64,000 bases of DNA from Clostridia bacterium (lineage in GTDB: Bacteria; Bacillota; Clostridia; Oscillospirales; RGIG5554), in assembly GCA_017507855.1 (NCBI GenBank), contig JAFWAE010000009.1, forward strand, positions 1 to 64,000. The letters are read 5' to 3'. A model generated the notes under the pieces. It had not been told where the DNA came from, did not search any database, and saw only the letters and a list, made by a program, of their open reading frames with translations. Each line of letters opens with the position of its first letter. Position 1 is the stretch's first letter. Position numbers and translations under genes: made by a program. Below are positions 54,912 through 64,000 of the stretch, one piece after another.

Positions 54912-55814
54912 TTATGCCATCAATTTTACCATAACGGCTTTTTGGGCATGCAGACGGTTTTCGGCCTCGTCGAAAATTTCGGCGGCATGGGCCTCAAATA
55001 CGTCGGCGGCAATTTCTTCTCCGCGGTGAGCAGGCAAGCAATGCTGGACCATTGCATCCTTTTTGGTGTAAGACATCAGCTTACCATCCACGATCCAACC
55101 GGCAAAATCGCGGCGCCGCTGCTCGGCCTCGCCCTCCATGCCCATGCTGGCCCACACATCGGTGAACACCACGTCGGCATCCTTGGTAGCCTCAAAGCGA
55201 TCCTCCGTCATCAGGAAATCCTTGCCGGAGGCAAAATCCAGCACCTGCTGATGGGGTTTATATGCCCCGGGAGTGGCTACAGACACAGACATTCCTGCCA
55301 ACAAGCCGCCCACGATCAGGCTGTTGGCCATGTTGTTTCCGTCGCCGATATAGCACATTTTCAAGCCCTCCAGCTTGCCCTTGTGCTCGCGGATCGTCAT
55401 CAGGTCCGCCAAAACCTGGCAGGGATGGCAATAGTCCGTCAAACCGTTGATAATGGGAATATTGCAGTAACGCGCCAGCTTTTCCACGTCGCTTTGAGCG
55501 TACGTGCGGATCATAATGCCGTCCAAATAACGGTCCAGCACGCGAGCCGTATCTTCAATGGGCTCGCCACGGCCGATCTGCAGATCGTTGGAGGAAAGGA
55601 ACAAAGCCGTGCCTCCCAACTGATACATACCCGTTTCAAACGAAACGCGAGTGCGGGTGGAGGACTTTTGGAAGATCATCCCCAAGGTTTTTCCGGCCAG
55701 ATGGGGGTGAGGAATGCCGTTTTTCTTTTCATACTTCAACTGATCTGCCAGATTCAGAACCTCAATCAATTCCTGAGAAGACAGATCCTGCATGGCTAAA
55801 AGGTCGGTAAACAT
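54912..55814 (-). CDS. argF: Ornithine carbamoyltransferase
   Basis: A 300-residue enzyme joining carbamoyl phosphate to ornithine. The phosphate loop FQKSSTRTRVSFE, the DYCHPCQVLADL helix and the catalytic cysteine in HCLPAHRGEEI are all present. It is the last gene of the operon and lies 3 bases after argD. No carbamoyl-phosphate synthase gene (carAB) is linked, so that substrate comes from elsewhere in the genome. Confidence 0.96.
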   Translation of the reverse strand: MFTDLLAMQDLSSQELIEVLNLADQLKYEKKNGIPHPHLAGKTLGMIFQKSSTRTRVSFETGMYQLGGTALFLSSNDLQIGRGEPIEDTARVLDRYLDGIMIRTYAQSDVEKLARYCNIPIINGLTDYCHPCQVLADLMTIREHKGKLEGLKMCYIGDGNNMANSLIVGGLLAGMSVSVATPGAYKPHQQVLDFASGKDFLMTEDRFEATKDADVVFTDVWASMGMEGEAEQRRRDFAGWIVDGKLMSYTKKDAMVQHCLPAHRGEEIAADVFEAHAAEIFDEAENRLHAQKAVMVKLMA

Positions 55815-55817
55815 GGA

Positions 55818-57035
55818 TTATTTCTCCTTTTCTTCCGTTTGTTCGCTTTCGGCAGCGGCCTCTTCCAAAGCCAAACGCAAAGCTCGCAGGCCCTGGTCGA
55901 TCTCATCCATAGTAATAACAAGAGGGGGAAGCATACGAACCGTGTTATTTCCGGCCGTCAGAATCACCAATCCCTTTTGGAGACAAAGCTCGGCCACACG
56001 GCGGGCCTTTACAGCTCCGTCCAGTACAATGCCTCGCATCAGACCGGCACCGCGAACGGCTTTCATGCAAGGAAGACGCCAGGTCTTTATCTCACAATGC
56101 ATATATTCGCCCTTCATTTTTACTTCGTCAAGCAAGGACTCGTCCAGCTGCTCCATAACACTGCAGGCGGCAGCGCAGCACACGGGATTGCCGCCGAAGG
56201 TGGATCCGTGATCTCCGCGCCCCAATACGTCTTTGGTCTGTTGCGAACAAAGAACGGCACCGATGGGCAATCCTCCGCCCAAACCTTTGGCCAAGGTGAC
56301 CAATTGGGGCTCGATGGGAAGCGCGTGGCTGGCAAGGAAAGTACCTGTGCGCCCCACACCGGTTTGTACCTCGTCGGCAATAATCAGCACGTCCCGTTCG
56401 CGGCACATTTTTTCCACTTCAAACAGATAGCGGGTATCCAGGGGATAAACGCCCCCTTCTCCCTGTACGGGCTCCAACATAACAGCACAAACGTCGTTGC
56501 TTTGCAGCGCCTCCTTTAAAGCGGGGGCATGCCCTACGGGCACGGTGCGAAATCCTTCGGTAAAAGGCATGAAAAACTGATGAAAATGATCCTGCCCCGT
56601 AGCTGCCAAAGTGGTGACCGTTCTTCCGTGGAAGGAATTGGTCAAGGTCACGATCACGTTGCGTCCTTCGCCGTAGCGGTCAAAACTGTACTTTCGGGCG
56701 ATCTTGATAGCCGCTTCATTGGCTTCGGCACCGGAATTGCAGAAAAAGACCCCTGCGTAACCGCTTTTTTCACAAAGAAGCTTGGCCGCTTCGCCCACCC
56801 GAGGGGTGTAATACAAATTGGAGGTGTGGCAAAGTTGCTGGGCCTGCTCTGCAATGGCCTGTGCATGGGCGGTATTTCCGTAACCCAAAGAAGAAACACC
56901 GATACCGGAGGTAAAGTCCACATAGGCTTTTCCTTCCGTATCGTATAATGTAGCCCCTGCTCCGCGAACAAATTCTACAGGGAATCTGGCGTAGGTATTC
57001 AGCGTATAAGTGTCACAAAGACGATCTGTCTGCAT
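55818..57035 (-). CDS. argD: Acetylornithine aminotransferase
   Basis: A 405-residue PLP enzyme converting N-acetylglutamate semialdehyde to N-acetylornithine. FCNSGAEANEAAIKIAR, SFHGRTVTTLAATGQ, IIADEVQTGVGRTG and the PLP lysine in TLAKGLGGGLPIG are clear. I start at ATG 57035, 9 bases after AAAGGA. It overlaps no gene but abuts argB. Confidence 0.96.
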   Translation of the reverse strand: MQTDRLCDTYTLNTYARFPVEFVRGAGATLYDTEGKAYVDFTSGIGVSSLGYGNTAHAQAIAEQAQQLCHTSNLYYTPRVGEAAKLLCEKSGYAGVFFCNSGAEANEAAIKIARKYSFDRYGEGRNVIVTLTNSFHGRTVTTLAATGQDHFHQFFMPFTEGFRTVPVGHAPALKEALQSNDVCAVMLEPVQGEGGVYPLDTRYLFEVEKMCRERDVLIIADEVQTGVGRTGTFLASHALPIEPQLVTLAKGLGGGLPIGAVLCSQQTKDVLGRGDHGSTFGGNPVCCAAACSVMEQLDESLLDEVKMKGEYMHCEIKTWRLPCMKAVRGAGLMRGIVLDGAVKARRVAELCLQKGLVILTAGNNTVRMLPPLVITMDEIDQGLRALRLALEEAAAESEQTEEKEK

Positions 57036-57040
57036 CAAGA

Positions 57041-57922
57041 TCAATCCTTTCTGATCATAGTTCCGATGCCCTCATCGGAAAGCATTTCAATTAAGATGGA
57101 ATGGGAAATGCGACCGTCGATAATATGGGCTTTCCCTTTGCCGCTGTTAACGTATTTGACGCAGCATTCCAGCTTGGGCAGCATGCCGCCTTCAATGATC
57201 TTATCCTCCCGAAGGCGTGCCACCTCGGAAGCTCTGATCTCGGAGATCAGCGTGTTTTCGTCGTGTGCGTCCTTCAAAACGCCCTTGGTATCCGTCAGCA
57301 GGATCAGTTTTTCGGCATTCAGAGCAATGGCGATCTCGGCTGCAGCGGTGTCCGCATTCACGTTGTACACTTGGCCGCCCCCGTCGATCCCTTGGGCCAC
57401 GGTAGCCACCACGGGAATGTAGCCGTTGCTTAAAGCCATTTGAATGGGGCCGGCATCCACGTGAACCACTTCACCCACCTGACCGTACTCGGTCCCATCA
57501 GCCTCTACCAGCTTCTTCGCCTGCAGGATTCCGCCATCAATACCGCAAAAACCCAATGCGCGTCCTTTCATATTTTGTAAACGGCATACCAATTCCTTGT
57601 TGATATTGCCCGCCAGCACCATTTGCACGATACCGATGGTCTCATCATCCGTATAACGAAGACCGTTAACAAAATGGGTCTGCTTGCCTACACGCTGTAA
57701 CATATTGCTAATCTCGGGACCACCGCCGTGCACCAGCACCACGTGAATTCCCACCAAAGAAAGCAGGACCATGTCGGAAAGGACGGCCTCTTTCAAGCCT
57801 TCGCGGATCATGGCGTTTCCGCCGTATTTGACTACAATGGTCTTTCCGTAAAAATTTTGGATATAGGGCAGAGCCTGGATCAAAATCTGTGCTCTGTCAA
57901 AATCGGATACCCCGGTACTCAT
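57041..57922 (-). CDS. argB: Acetylglutamate kinase
   Basis: A 293-residue kinase. The conserved pieces are VVKYGGNAM, VVLVHGGGPEIS and ILLTDTKGVL. In the family an N-terminal helix makes the enzyme hexameric and arginine-sensitive; residues 1-25 here (FDRAQILIQALPYIQNF) fit that helix, so arginine feedback is likely. It lies 12 bases after argJ. Confidence 0.96.
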   Translation of the reverse strand: MSTGVSDFDRAQILIQALPYIQNFYGKTIVVKYGGNAMIREGLKEAVLSDMVLLSLVGIHVVLVHGGGPEISNMLQRVGKQTHFVNGLRYTDDETIGIVQMVLAGNINKELVCRLQNMKGRALGFCGIDGGILQAKKLVEADGTEYGQVGEVVHVDAGPIQMALSNGYIPVVATVAQGIDGGGQVYNVNADTAAAEIAIALNAEKLILLTDTKGVLKDAHDENTLISEIRASEVARLREDKIIEGGMLPKLECCVKYVNSGKGKAHIIDGRISHSILIEMLSDEGIGTMIRKD

Positions 57923-57934
57923 GCAATCGTCTCC

Positions 57935-59167
57935 TCAAGTTCTGTAGTCGCCGTTGATCTTTACGTAATCGTAAGTTAAGTCGCATCCCCAGGCAGTGGC
58001 TTCCCCTGCACCGTCATGCATATCCACCAGGATCTCCACACTGTCACAGGTCAGCACCTGTTTGGCAATTTCCTCGGAAAAGTCGATGCCGCGGCCGTTT
58101 TCGCAAACGTCTACCTTTCCTGCTTGCGAGGCAAAGGACACCGAGATCTTTTCTACATCTGCCTGCACACCGGCGTAGCCCAATGCACAAAGCACACGTC
58201 CCCAGTTGGCATCGGCCCCAAACATGGCGGCCTTGGTCAGGGAGGAAGAGATCACACTTTTGGCTAACACCTTGGCATCCTGCACGTTGCGAGCCCCCTT
58301 GACCGTGCAGGTCAGCAGCTTGGTAGCTCCTTCCCCGTCGGCTGCGATCATACGGCTAAGGGCCGTACAAAGGGTCTTCAAGGCCGTGCAAAACACGTCA
58401 AAATCCGCATTTTCACAGATAATGGTCTCGTTTGCCGCCAAACCGTTGGCCATCACGCTGACCATGTCGTTGGTGCTGGTATCCCCATCCACACTGATCA
58501 TATTAAACGTGTCGTCCACCGTGCGGCGCAAGGCCAGCTGCAGCATTTCGGAGGAAACGGCCGCATCTGTGGTCAAGAAGACCAACATGGTGGCCATGTT
58601 GGGATGAATCATGCCGCTTCCCTTACAGATACCGCCCATACGGCAGGTCTTTCCTGCCAACTCAAAGCTGACTGCCAGCTCTTTTTTCTTTACATCCGTG
58701 GTCATAATGGCTTGTGCGGCCATATCACTTCCCTCGTAAGAAAGGGAAGATACAAGGTTCTCCATCCCGTTACGGATGGGTTCCATGGGCAGGGGCTGTC
58801 CAATCACCCCCGTGGAAGCCACGATCACTTCACCGGCCCCGATCCCCATGTGTTTTTCCACCAGGGTGCACATTTCCAGGGCCTTTTCTTCCCCGTCGGC
58901 ATTGCAGGTATTGGCGTTACCGCTATTGCAGATCATGGCTTGCGCCGTTCCGTTTTTCAGATTTTTCTTGGTCACGGCAATGGGCGCGCCCTTGACCAAA
59001 TTTTGCGTATATACCGCAGCGGCGGTGGCCGAAACGTCGGAAACGATCAAAGCCAGGTCCGCCTTCGTGCGGTTACGGCGGATGCCGCAGTGCACACCGG
59101 AGGCTTTAAAGCCTGCCGGAGCACAAACGCCACCGTCGATCCATTCGATTTGTTGCATGTTTTTCAT
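57935..59167 (-). CDS. argJ: Bifunctional ornithine acetyltransferase / N-acetylglutamate synthase
   Basis: A 410-residue protein that moves the acetyl group from acetylornithine to glutamate, closing the acetyl cycle. It self-cleaves before the Thr in HPNMATMLVFLTTDA into alpha and beta chains, and this site is intact. FKASGVHCGIRRNRTKADLALI at the start and MIAADGEGATKL in the beta chain are typical. Its presence explains why no argE or argA is needed. A second ATG at 59158 is also well placed and could be the true start. Confidence 0.95.
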   Translation of the reverse strand: MKNMQQIEWIDGGVCAPAGFKASGVHCGIRRNRTKADLALIVSDVSATAAAVYTQNLVKGAPIAVTKKNLKNGTAQAMICNSGNANTCNADGEEKALEMCTLVEKHMGIGAGEVIVASTGVIGQPLPMEPIRNGMENLVSSLSYEGSDMAAQAIMTTDVKKKELAVSFELAGKTCRMGGICKGSGMIHPNMATMLVFLTTDAAVSSEMLQLALRRTVDDTFNMISVDGDTSTNDMVSVMANGLAANETIICENADFDVFCTALKTLCTALSRMIAADGEGATKLLTCTVKGARNVQDAKVLAKSVISSSLTKAAMFGADANWGRVLCALGYAGVQADVEKISVSFASQAGKVDVCENGRGIDFSEEIAKQVLTCDSVEILVDMHDGAGEATAWGCDLTYDYVKINGDYRT

Positions 59168-59184
59168 TCCTCTTTTCTCCCCTT

Positions 59185-60219
59185 TTAAAAGGCCGGGGGA
59201 ATCATCATCAAGCCACAGGTCTGCTTCAGGCCGAAGCGGATGTTCATATTTTGCACCGCCTGACCCGCAGCGCCTTTGACCATATTATCGATGGTACTGA
59301 CCACAATCAGCTTGCCTGCGTGCTCGTCTGCATGAAGGGAGATGTCACAGTAATTGGAGCAGCGCACATCGTGGAGATTGGCGGTCTTTCCCAAGGGAAG
59401 CAGACGCACGAAAGGCATGTTTTCGTACATCTTTTGGTAAGCGTTGTAGACCTGTTCCAAGGTCACTCCCTCGCAAAGATCGGCGTACACGGTAGAAATA
59501 ATACCGCGGTTGACGGGTAACAGATGGGGGACGAAGGTCACCCTGGCCGCTTTCCCCGCCAAAATGCTCAGCGTTTGCTCGATCTCGGGCGTATGACGGT
59601 GAGCGGCTATCTTATAAGGGCCGAAACCCTCGTTCAATTCGGCGTAATGAGTGTTTTGGGTCAATTTTCTTCCTGCCCCGGTGACGCCGCTTTTACTGTC
59701 GATGACGATCCTGTCCGCCGATACCAGACCGTTACACAGCGCCGGTGCAAGGCCCAAGGCCACTGAGGTAGGATAGCATCCGGGATTGGCAATAATATCC
59801 GTTGCGGCGATCTTGTCTGCAAACAGCTCGCTCAAGCCGTACACGGCACGGCTGAGAAGGGCCTCCTCGGGAGCGGTCTTTCCATACCAGGTCTCGTACA
59901 CCTGAGGATCCTCCAAGCGGAAATCGGCTCCCAGGTCGATGAGTACGGTGCCGTTTTGCACACATTTACGGGCAATGTCTTCGGAAATTCCCGCGGGAAC
60001 AGCCGCAAACACTACGTCACATTTTTGGATGACTTCGTCGGCATCTCCCAAAATAAGGTCTGCAATGCCGCGCAAAGAGGGATAGATATCCGAGAGCGTC
60101 TGCCCTTCAAAGGACACGGAACTGACAGCGGTCAGCTCTGCTTCGGGGTGGGTCAGCAAAATGCGGACCAATTCCACGCCGGCATAACCGGTCGCGCCGA
60201 TAATACCTGCCTTGATCAC
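59185..60219 (-). CDS. argC: N-acetyl-gamma-glutamyl-phosphate reductase
   Basis: A 344-residue NADPH enzyme. It starts with IKAGIIGATGYAGVELVRIL, and the catalytic cysteine lies in ANPGCYPTSVALGLAP. HRHTPEIEQTL and FVPHLLPVNRGI follow. The GTG start at 60219, 6 bases after a purine-rich AAGGAAGG, overlaps the argH stop in GTGA. The open frame to 60321 reads argH sequence and is not used. Confidence 0.96.
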   Translation of the reverse strand: MIKAGIIGATGYAGVELVRILLTHPEAELTAVSSVSFEGQTLSDIYPSLRGIADLILGDADEVIQKCDVVFAAVPAGISEDIARKCVQNGTVLIDLGADFRLEDPQVYETWYGKTAPEEALLSRAVYGLSELFADKIAATDIIANPGCYPTSVALGLAPALCNGLVSADRIVIDSKSGVTGAGRKLTQNTHYAELNEGFGPYKIAAHRHTPEIEQTLSILAGKAARVTFVPHLLPVNRGIISTVYADLCEGVTLEQVYNAYQKMYENMPFVRLLPLGKTANLHDVRCSNYCDISLHADEHAGKLIVVSTIDNMVKGAAGQAVQNMNIRFGLKQTCGLMMIPPAF

Positions 60220-61604
60220 AAAGTTTCCTTCCTTTCTTCCAGAAACGCACGTAAGATCTCGATCTGTTTCTGTGTGCTCTCGGGGGCGGGACCGCCTTCC
60301 GAGCGCCGCTCGTTCACACAAACGGCGGGGTCGATGGCCTGATAGATATCTTCATCAAACAAGGGGCTGGCCATCCTGTACTGATCCAAAGTCAAATGCT
60401 CCAGGTCTGTTCCCTTTTCGCCGCAAAGGCGGATCAAGCCACCCACCACGCGATAGGCATCGCGAAACGGAAGGCCTTTTCTGACCAGGTAATCGGCGCA
60501 ATCGGTGGCATTTAAATGCCCCGCGCTGACGGAAGCGCGCATCCGTTCTTCCCGGACGCGACAAGTGTCCAGCATGGCGGTAAACACCTCAAGGCTGATT
60601 TTGACCGTATCCACCGCATCGAAAATGGCTTCTTTGTCCTCCTGCATATCCTTGTTGTAAGCCAAGGGCAGGCCCTTCATCACCGTCAGCAGAGCCATCA
60701 GGTCGCCGTATACACGCCCCGTTTTTCCGCGCACCAGCTCGGCTACATCGGGGTTCTTTTTCTGAGGCATGATGGAAGAGCCGGTAGCATAAGCATCGTC
60801 CAGCTCCAAAAAGCCGAACTCACTGCTACACCAAAGAATGATCTCCTCCGAAAAACGGCTCAAGTGCATCATGATCAGGGAAATGTCGGAGGCCAGCTCG
60901 ATCACAAAATCGCGATCCGAAACAGAGTCCATGCTGTTGGCCGTCACAGCAGAAAAGCCCAGAAGCTGCGCCGTGCGCTTGCGGTCAATGGGATAGGTGG
61001 TACCGCAAAGGGCGCCTGCCCCCAGGGGCATTTCATCCATTCTTTCCAGGCAATCCTCCAAGCGGGTCACATCACGCCGAAACATTTGGGCATATGCCAA
61101 TAAATAATGAGCCAACGTAGTGGGTTGGGCCCTTTGAAGGTGGGTATAGCCAGGCATGATCGTGCGCAAATGCTGAGACGCTTTGTTCACCAGCACCTGT
61201 TCCAGCTTTAACACCAAACCTCGAATCTCCACGATCTGACCGCGCAGATACAGGCGGATGTCCAAAGCCACCTGGTCATTTCGGCTGCGGGCGGTATGCA
61301 GGCGTTTGCCTGCATCCCCCAGCCTTTGCGTCAACAGTGTTTCGATATTCATGTGAATATCCTCGGCATCTGCCGTCAGTTCCACCGTTCCGTTTTCAAT
61401 TTCCTTCAAAAGGTGAGAAAGCTCCGCACAAAGAGCAATGGCTTCCTCGGTGCTGATGATCCCGCATTCCCCCAACATAGTAGCGTGGGCAATGCTGCCC
61501 TCGATATCCTCGCGGTACATACGCCCGTCGAAAGAAATGGAGGAATTGAAATCATTGACACGGTCGTCTACATCTTTGGAGAAGCGTCCTCCCCACAGTT
61601 TCAT
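60216..61604 (-). CDS. argH: Argininosuccinate lyase
   Basis: A 462-residue enzyme splitting argininosuccinate into arginine and fumarate. The start KLWGGRFSKDVDDRVNDFNSS is diagnostic. TARSRNDQVALD, PGYTHLQRAQP and the flexible signature loop SSIMPQKKNPDVAEL contain the catalytic Ser and Lys. I use ATG 61604 after AAAGGA; the open frame to 61751 overlaps argG. It lies 13 bases after argG. Confidence 0.97.
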   Translation of the reverse strand: MKLWGGRFSKDVDDRVNDFNSSISFDGRMYREDIEGSIAHATMLGECGIISTEEAIALCAELSHLLKEIENGTVELTADAEDIHMNIETLLTQRLGDAGKRLHTARSRNDQVALDIRLYLRGQIVEIRGLVLKLEQVLVNKASQHLRTIMPGYTHLQRAQPTTLAHYLLAYAQMFRRDVTRLEDCLERMDEMPLGAGALCGTTYPIDRKRTAQLLGFSAVTANSMDSVSDRDFVIELASDISLIMMHLSRFSEEIILWCSSEFGFLELDDAYATGSSIMPQKKNPDVAELVRGKTGRVYGDLMALLTVMKGLPLAYNKDMQEDKEAIFDAVDTVKISLEVFTAMLDTCRVREERMRASVSAGHLNATDCADYLVRKGLPFRDAYRVVGGLIRLCGEKGTDLEHLTLDQYRMASPLFDEDIYQAIDPAVCVNERRSEGGPAPESTQKQIEILRAFLEERKETL

Positions 61605-61617
61605 GCTAAGCTTCCTT

Positions 61618-62844
61618 TCAGTGCTGATTCTTTTCTTTCTTTGCCTTCTGCATGGCGGCCACCTTGATAGGCAGGCCAAACAGGTTGATAAAGCCCTCGG
61701 CGTCGCTTTGATCGTACACCTCGTCCTCGCTGAAGGTGGCGATTTCTTCATCGTACAAGGAATCAGGAGAGGTCAAAGAGGAGAGGATGATGTTGCCCTT
61801 GTACAGTTTCAGTTTCACTTCGCCGTTTACGGTCTGCTGAGTGCTGTCGGAAAAAGCGGTCAAAGCTTCGCGCAGAGGAGTATACCACTGGCCGTAATAG
61901 ACCAGCTCGGCAAAGCGGATGGCCAACTGTTGCTTCTGATGCAGGGTGTCGCGATCCAGCGTCAAAGTCTCCAGAGCGTCGTGAGCAGCATACAGGATGG
62001 AGCCGCCGGGAGTTTCGTACACGCCGCGGCTCTTCATGCCGACCAGACGGTTTTCCACCATATCCACCAAACCGATACCGTTGCGGCCACCGATCTCATT
62101 CAGCTTTTCAATGATCTGCACGCCGCTCATGCGAACGCCGTCCAAAGCCACGGGAATACCCTTTTCGAAGGTCAAAGTAACCATTTCGGCCTTATCGGGA
62201 GCGGCTTGGGGAGAAACGCCCAATTCTAGAATCTCGTCGTACTTAGGCTCGTTGGCGGGATCCTCCAGGTCCAGGCCCTCGTGGGACAGATGCCAAAGGT
62301 TTTTATCCTTGGAGTAGCTGGTTTCGCGGGTAATGTTCAAGGGAATGTTATGGGCCTCGGCATAGTCGATCTCTTCGTCACGGCTCTTCAGGTCCCACAC
62401 ACGCCAGGGGGCGATGATGGTCATTTCGGGAGCAAAGGCCTTGATGGTCAGCTCAAAACGGACCTGGTCGTTTCCTTTTCCGGTGCAGCCGTGGGCAATG
62501 GCATCTGCCCCTTCGGCCTTGGCAATTTCCACAATGCGCTTGGCAATAATGGGACGGGCAAAGCTGGTGCCCAGCAGATACTGCCCTTCGTACTTAGCAC
62601 CCATCTGCAGGGTGGGGAAAATAAATTCATTCACAAATTCGTCGCGCAGGTCTTCGATGTACAACTTGGAAGCACCGGTCTTCTTAGCCTTTTCCTCCAA
62701 GCCGGACAGCTCTTTGCCCTGACCCACGTCAGCGGCCACGGCGATCACTTCACAGCCTTCGTAATGCTCTTTCAGCCACGGAATGATGATGGAGGTGTCC
62801 AAACCACCCGAATAGGCCAGAACGATTTTTTTGATCTGCTTCAT
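61618..62844 (-). CDS. argG: Argininosuccinate synthase
   Basis: A 408-residue ATP-dependent enzyme joining citrulline and aspartate. The N-type ATP loop is [17 protein letters not shown]. The substrate segments [15 protein letters not shown] and [18 protein letters not shown] match the family. First gene of the arginine operon, with GGGAG 8 bases before the ATG. Confidence 0.97.
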   Translation of the reverse strand: MKQIKKIVLAYSGGLDTSIIIPWLKEHYEGCEVIAVAADVGQGKELSGLEEKAKKTGASKLYIEDLRDEFVNEFIFPTLQMGAKYEGQYLLGTSFARPIIAKRIVEIAKAEGADAIAHGCTGKGNDQVRFELTIKAFAPEMTIIAPWRVWDLKSRDEEIDYAEAHNIPLNITRETSYSKDKNLWHLSHEGLDLEDPANEPKYDEILELGVSPQAAPDKAEMVTLTFEKGIPVALDGVRMSGVQIIEKLNEIGGRNGIGLVDMVENRLVGMKSRGVYETPGGSILYAAHDALETLTLDRDTLHQKQQLAIRFAELVYYGQWYTPLREALTAFSDSTQQTVNGEVKLKLYKGNIILSSLTSPDSLYDEEIATFSEDEVYDQSDAEGFINLFGLPIKVAAMQKAKKEKNQH

Positions 62845-62876
62845 ATAAAAAACTCCCTTTTGATTTATTGTTGAAT

Positions 62877-62905
62877 ATTATACATCCATTCAATTAAAAA
62901 TGCAA
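62877..62905 (-). promoter_or_regulatory. Promoter of the arginine operon with possible ArgR half-sites
   Basis: Minus-strand TTGCAT and TATAAT with a 17-base spacer. TGAAT at 62872-62876 and ATTCA at 62888-62892 flank the -10 box, and the AT-rich segment between them resembles degenerate ARG boxes. Further AT-rich palindromic sequence lies at about 63010-63041. Binding by the ArgR encoded at 34546-35004 is an inference. Confidence 0.65.
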
Positions 62906-63049
62906 TACCTTGCGCCAAATTTCTTTAATTTATTAAAAAGATTGTGTATACGCACAAAGCAAAACGGGGAGTTCATTCTTTTTTGTGCAGTTTTCAATCC
63001 GTTTTTATACATAAATATACATTTTCAATATAATATTTATTCCTTTTGA

Positions 63050-63088
63050 AAGAAAAAGACCCGGCGGTCTTTACGAACCGCCGGATCA
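63050..63088 (-). terminator. Terminator of the alpha-mannosidase-like gene
   Basis: A GC-rich 8-bp core (CCGGCGGT / ACCGCCGG) extended at the base and followed by GTCTTTTTC on the minus strand, directly after the stop codon. Confidence 0.85.
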
Positions 63089-63091
63089 ATG

Positions 63092-64000
63092 CTATGCCAA
63101 ATGAATGCGCCAGGTGGCGATTTTCCAGGGAGCCAGGGACATGTCAAGGCGATTGCCGTCGGCCGAGACTGCAACGGCGTTTTCCTCACAAAGATCGCAG
63201 GCTTGCGCGGCAACGATAGGCCCGGAAAAGACCAGGCTTCCGCTCTGAGACTCAGCGCTGTTATTGTATACGCGTACTACCAGGGTATTCTTTTCCCCGT
63301 CATCGGGGCGTTTGATAATGGAATGGCAAAGACCTTCCCCGCCCTCCAACCGCATAAGCGAATAAGAGGCAGGCACAAAATCGGCGTGAGGCACGGAAAG
63401 AGTCTCCACCCCGCTTAACAGACAATCGCGCATGCGCTTAAGGGAAGCATCGCTGATCTGCGCCGTCAACGGCACGATCTTCAGCAAAAATTCATGTTTG
63501 CCCTGCAATTGACCGTCTGTCTCCCCGTTGGTCATCACGGTTTGACGGAAGCAACGAAGCAAAGTGGCGTACAAAGTACCGTCCTTATCCTTGGAAGAAG
63601 CGGCCTCGTGGACGCCGTAAGCAAATACCAAAGCCACACCGTTTCCATCTTGGTCCCGTTTTCCGAGAATACCGTCAGTGGCCTTATCTGCCACCCCCAC
63701 CTCGTTCCAGTCGAAGGTCTCCTCCGGCGCACCGCAGGGACGGCTAACCGTACAAAAGCTTTGGCCGCAGAACCATTCACCTCCGGCGATCCCCGTGGGC
63801 AAAACCATGCGAAGACGATGGTCCTTGGCGGTGTTGTCCACTGTCAAGCGGACCGTGGGCTCCGCACACCCCGCATCCAACTCCACCCGTGCCGTAATGC
63901 GCAGGGCCACGGTATCTTCACTGCGGCGGATATGGTGCATTTTGTAAGTATGATATTCCATTTGAGCGGGAATCTGCAAGGTCTTGGTGATGGTGAAAAC
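63092..64000 (-). CDS. Alpha-mannosidase (GH38-like), C-terminal part, runs off the window
   Basis: About 303 residues are visible; the 5' end lies beyond base 64000. The segment LTVDNTAKDHRLRMVLPTGI followed by a beta-rich region (LLSGVETLSVPHADFVP, SYSLMRLEGGEGLCHSIIK, LVVRVYNNSAESQSG) matches the C-terminal beta-sandwich of GH38 alpha-mannosidases. The catalytic N-terminal barrel is not in view. With the GH2 enzyme at the other end of the window it suggests use of mannose-containing glycans. The stop is followed by a clear terminator. Confidence 0.75.
   Translation of the reverse strand, partial: VFTITKTLQIPAQMEYHTYKMHHIRRSEDTVALRITARVELDAGCAEPTVRLTVDNTAKDHRLRMVLPTGIAGGEWFCGQSFCTVSRPCGAPEETFDWNEVGVADKATDGILGKRDQDGNGVALVFAYGVHEAASSKDKDGTLYATLLRCFRQTVMTNGETDGQLQGKHEFLLKIVPLTAQISDASLKRMRDCLLSGVETLSVPHADFVPASYSLMRLEGGEGLCHSIIKRPDDGEKNTLVVRVYNNSAESQSGSLVFSGPIVAAQACDLCEENAVAVSADGNRLDMSLAPWKIATWRIHLA

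Overview
The window looks like a contig from a spore-forming, Gram-positive anaerobe of the Clostridia, probably an uncultured gut- or biomass-associated lineage. The evidence is the gene order: the dxs-tlyA-nadK-argR-recN block, an hrcA-grpE-dnaK-dnaJ operon with a CIRCE operator, the sporulation or germination genes ytvI and cwlD, a clostridial DUF5685 protein, and what I read as an OLE RNA with its partner gene oapA. TTG and GTG starts are common. The species cannot be fixed from the sequence alone.

Layout. 1-9600: a 14-bp tandem repeat at the contig edge, then a carbohydrate-use region. It holds a cytoplasmic esterase, a sugar-binding lipoprotein with no permease nearby, a lipoprotein that may be a glycoside hydrolase, and an opposing GH2-GH3 pair. 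9600-9990: a compact array of small hairpins between two terminators, next to tRNA-Arg(CCU). 9986-14640: crp-rodA-(GT4+CsaB fusion)-ruvX, with a palindrome in the crp leader. 14660-18272: a lysine operon (asd-dapA-dapB-free-standing ACT protein) behind a lysine riboswitch. 18306-24027: queA-tgt, then an MBL hydrolase, a membrane protein, cwlD and radA. 24179-24845 holds no gene I can support. 24900-27403: ytvI-mreB-membrane protein. 27623-31545: pheB-hom-thrC-phosphoesterase; thrC carries a frameshift. 31604-39748: OLE RNA-oapA-dxs-tlyA-nadK-argR-recN-eis on the minus strand. 39832-45381: the heat-shock operon, with a cobalamin-dependent methionine synthase activation-domain-like gene at its end. 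45487-52894: a vanW gene, then an ABC transporter followed by a run of housekeeping and unknown genes down to an RNase M5-like gene. 52934-54816: an AraC regulator and gpsA. 54912-62905: a complete argGHCJBDF operon. 63092-64000: the C-terminal part of an alpha-mannosidase-like enzyme that runs off the window.

How the genes fit together. Three amino-acid modules dominate. Lysine/DAP is controlled by the riboswitch and probably by the ACT protein. Homoserine/threonine is a separate plus-strand operon. Arginine is made by the acetyl-recycling route (argJ), with its regulator ArgR encoded in the dxs-recN operon of the same window. The envelope genes (rodA, mreB, csaB, vanW, cwlD) point to a thick wall with a pyruvylated secondary polymer and a sporulation cycle. 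The glycosidases at both ends lack export signals where their N-termini are visible, so imported oligosaccharides are probably trimmed in the cytoplasm.

The most notable items are the OLE RNA/OapA locus, the hairpin array at 9597-9847, the GT4-CsaB fusion, the thrC frameshift, and the hairpin covering the cwlD ribosome binding site.
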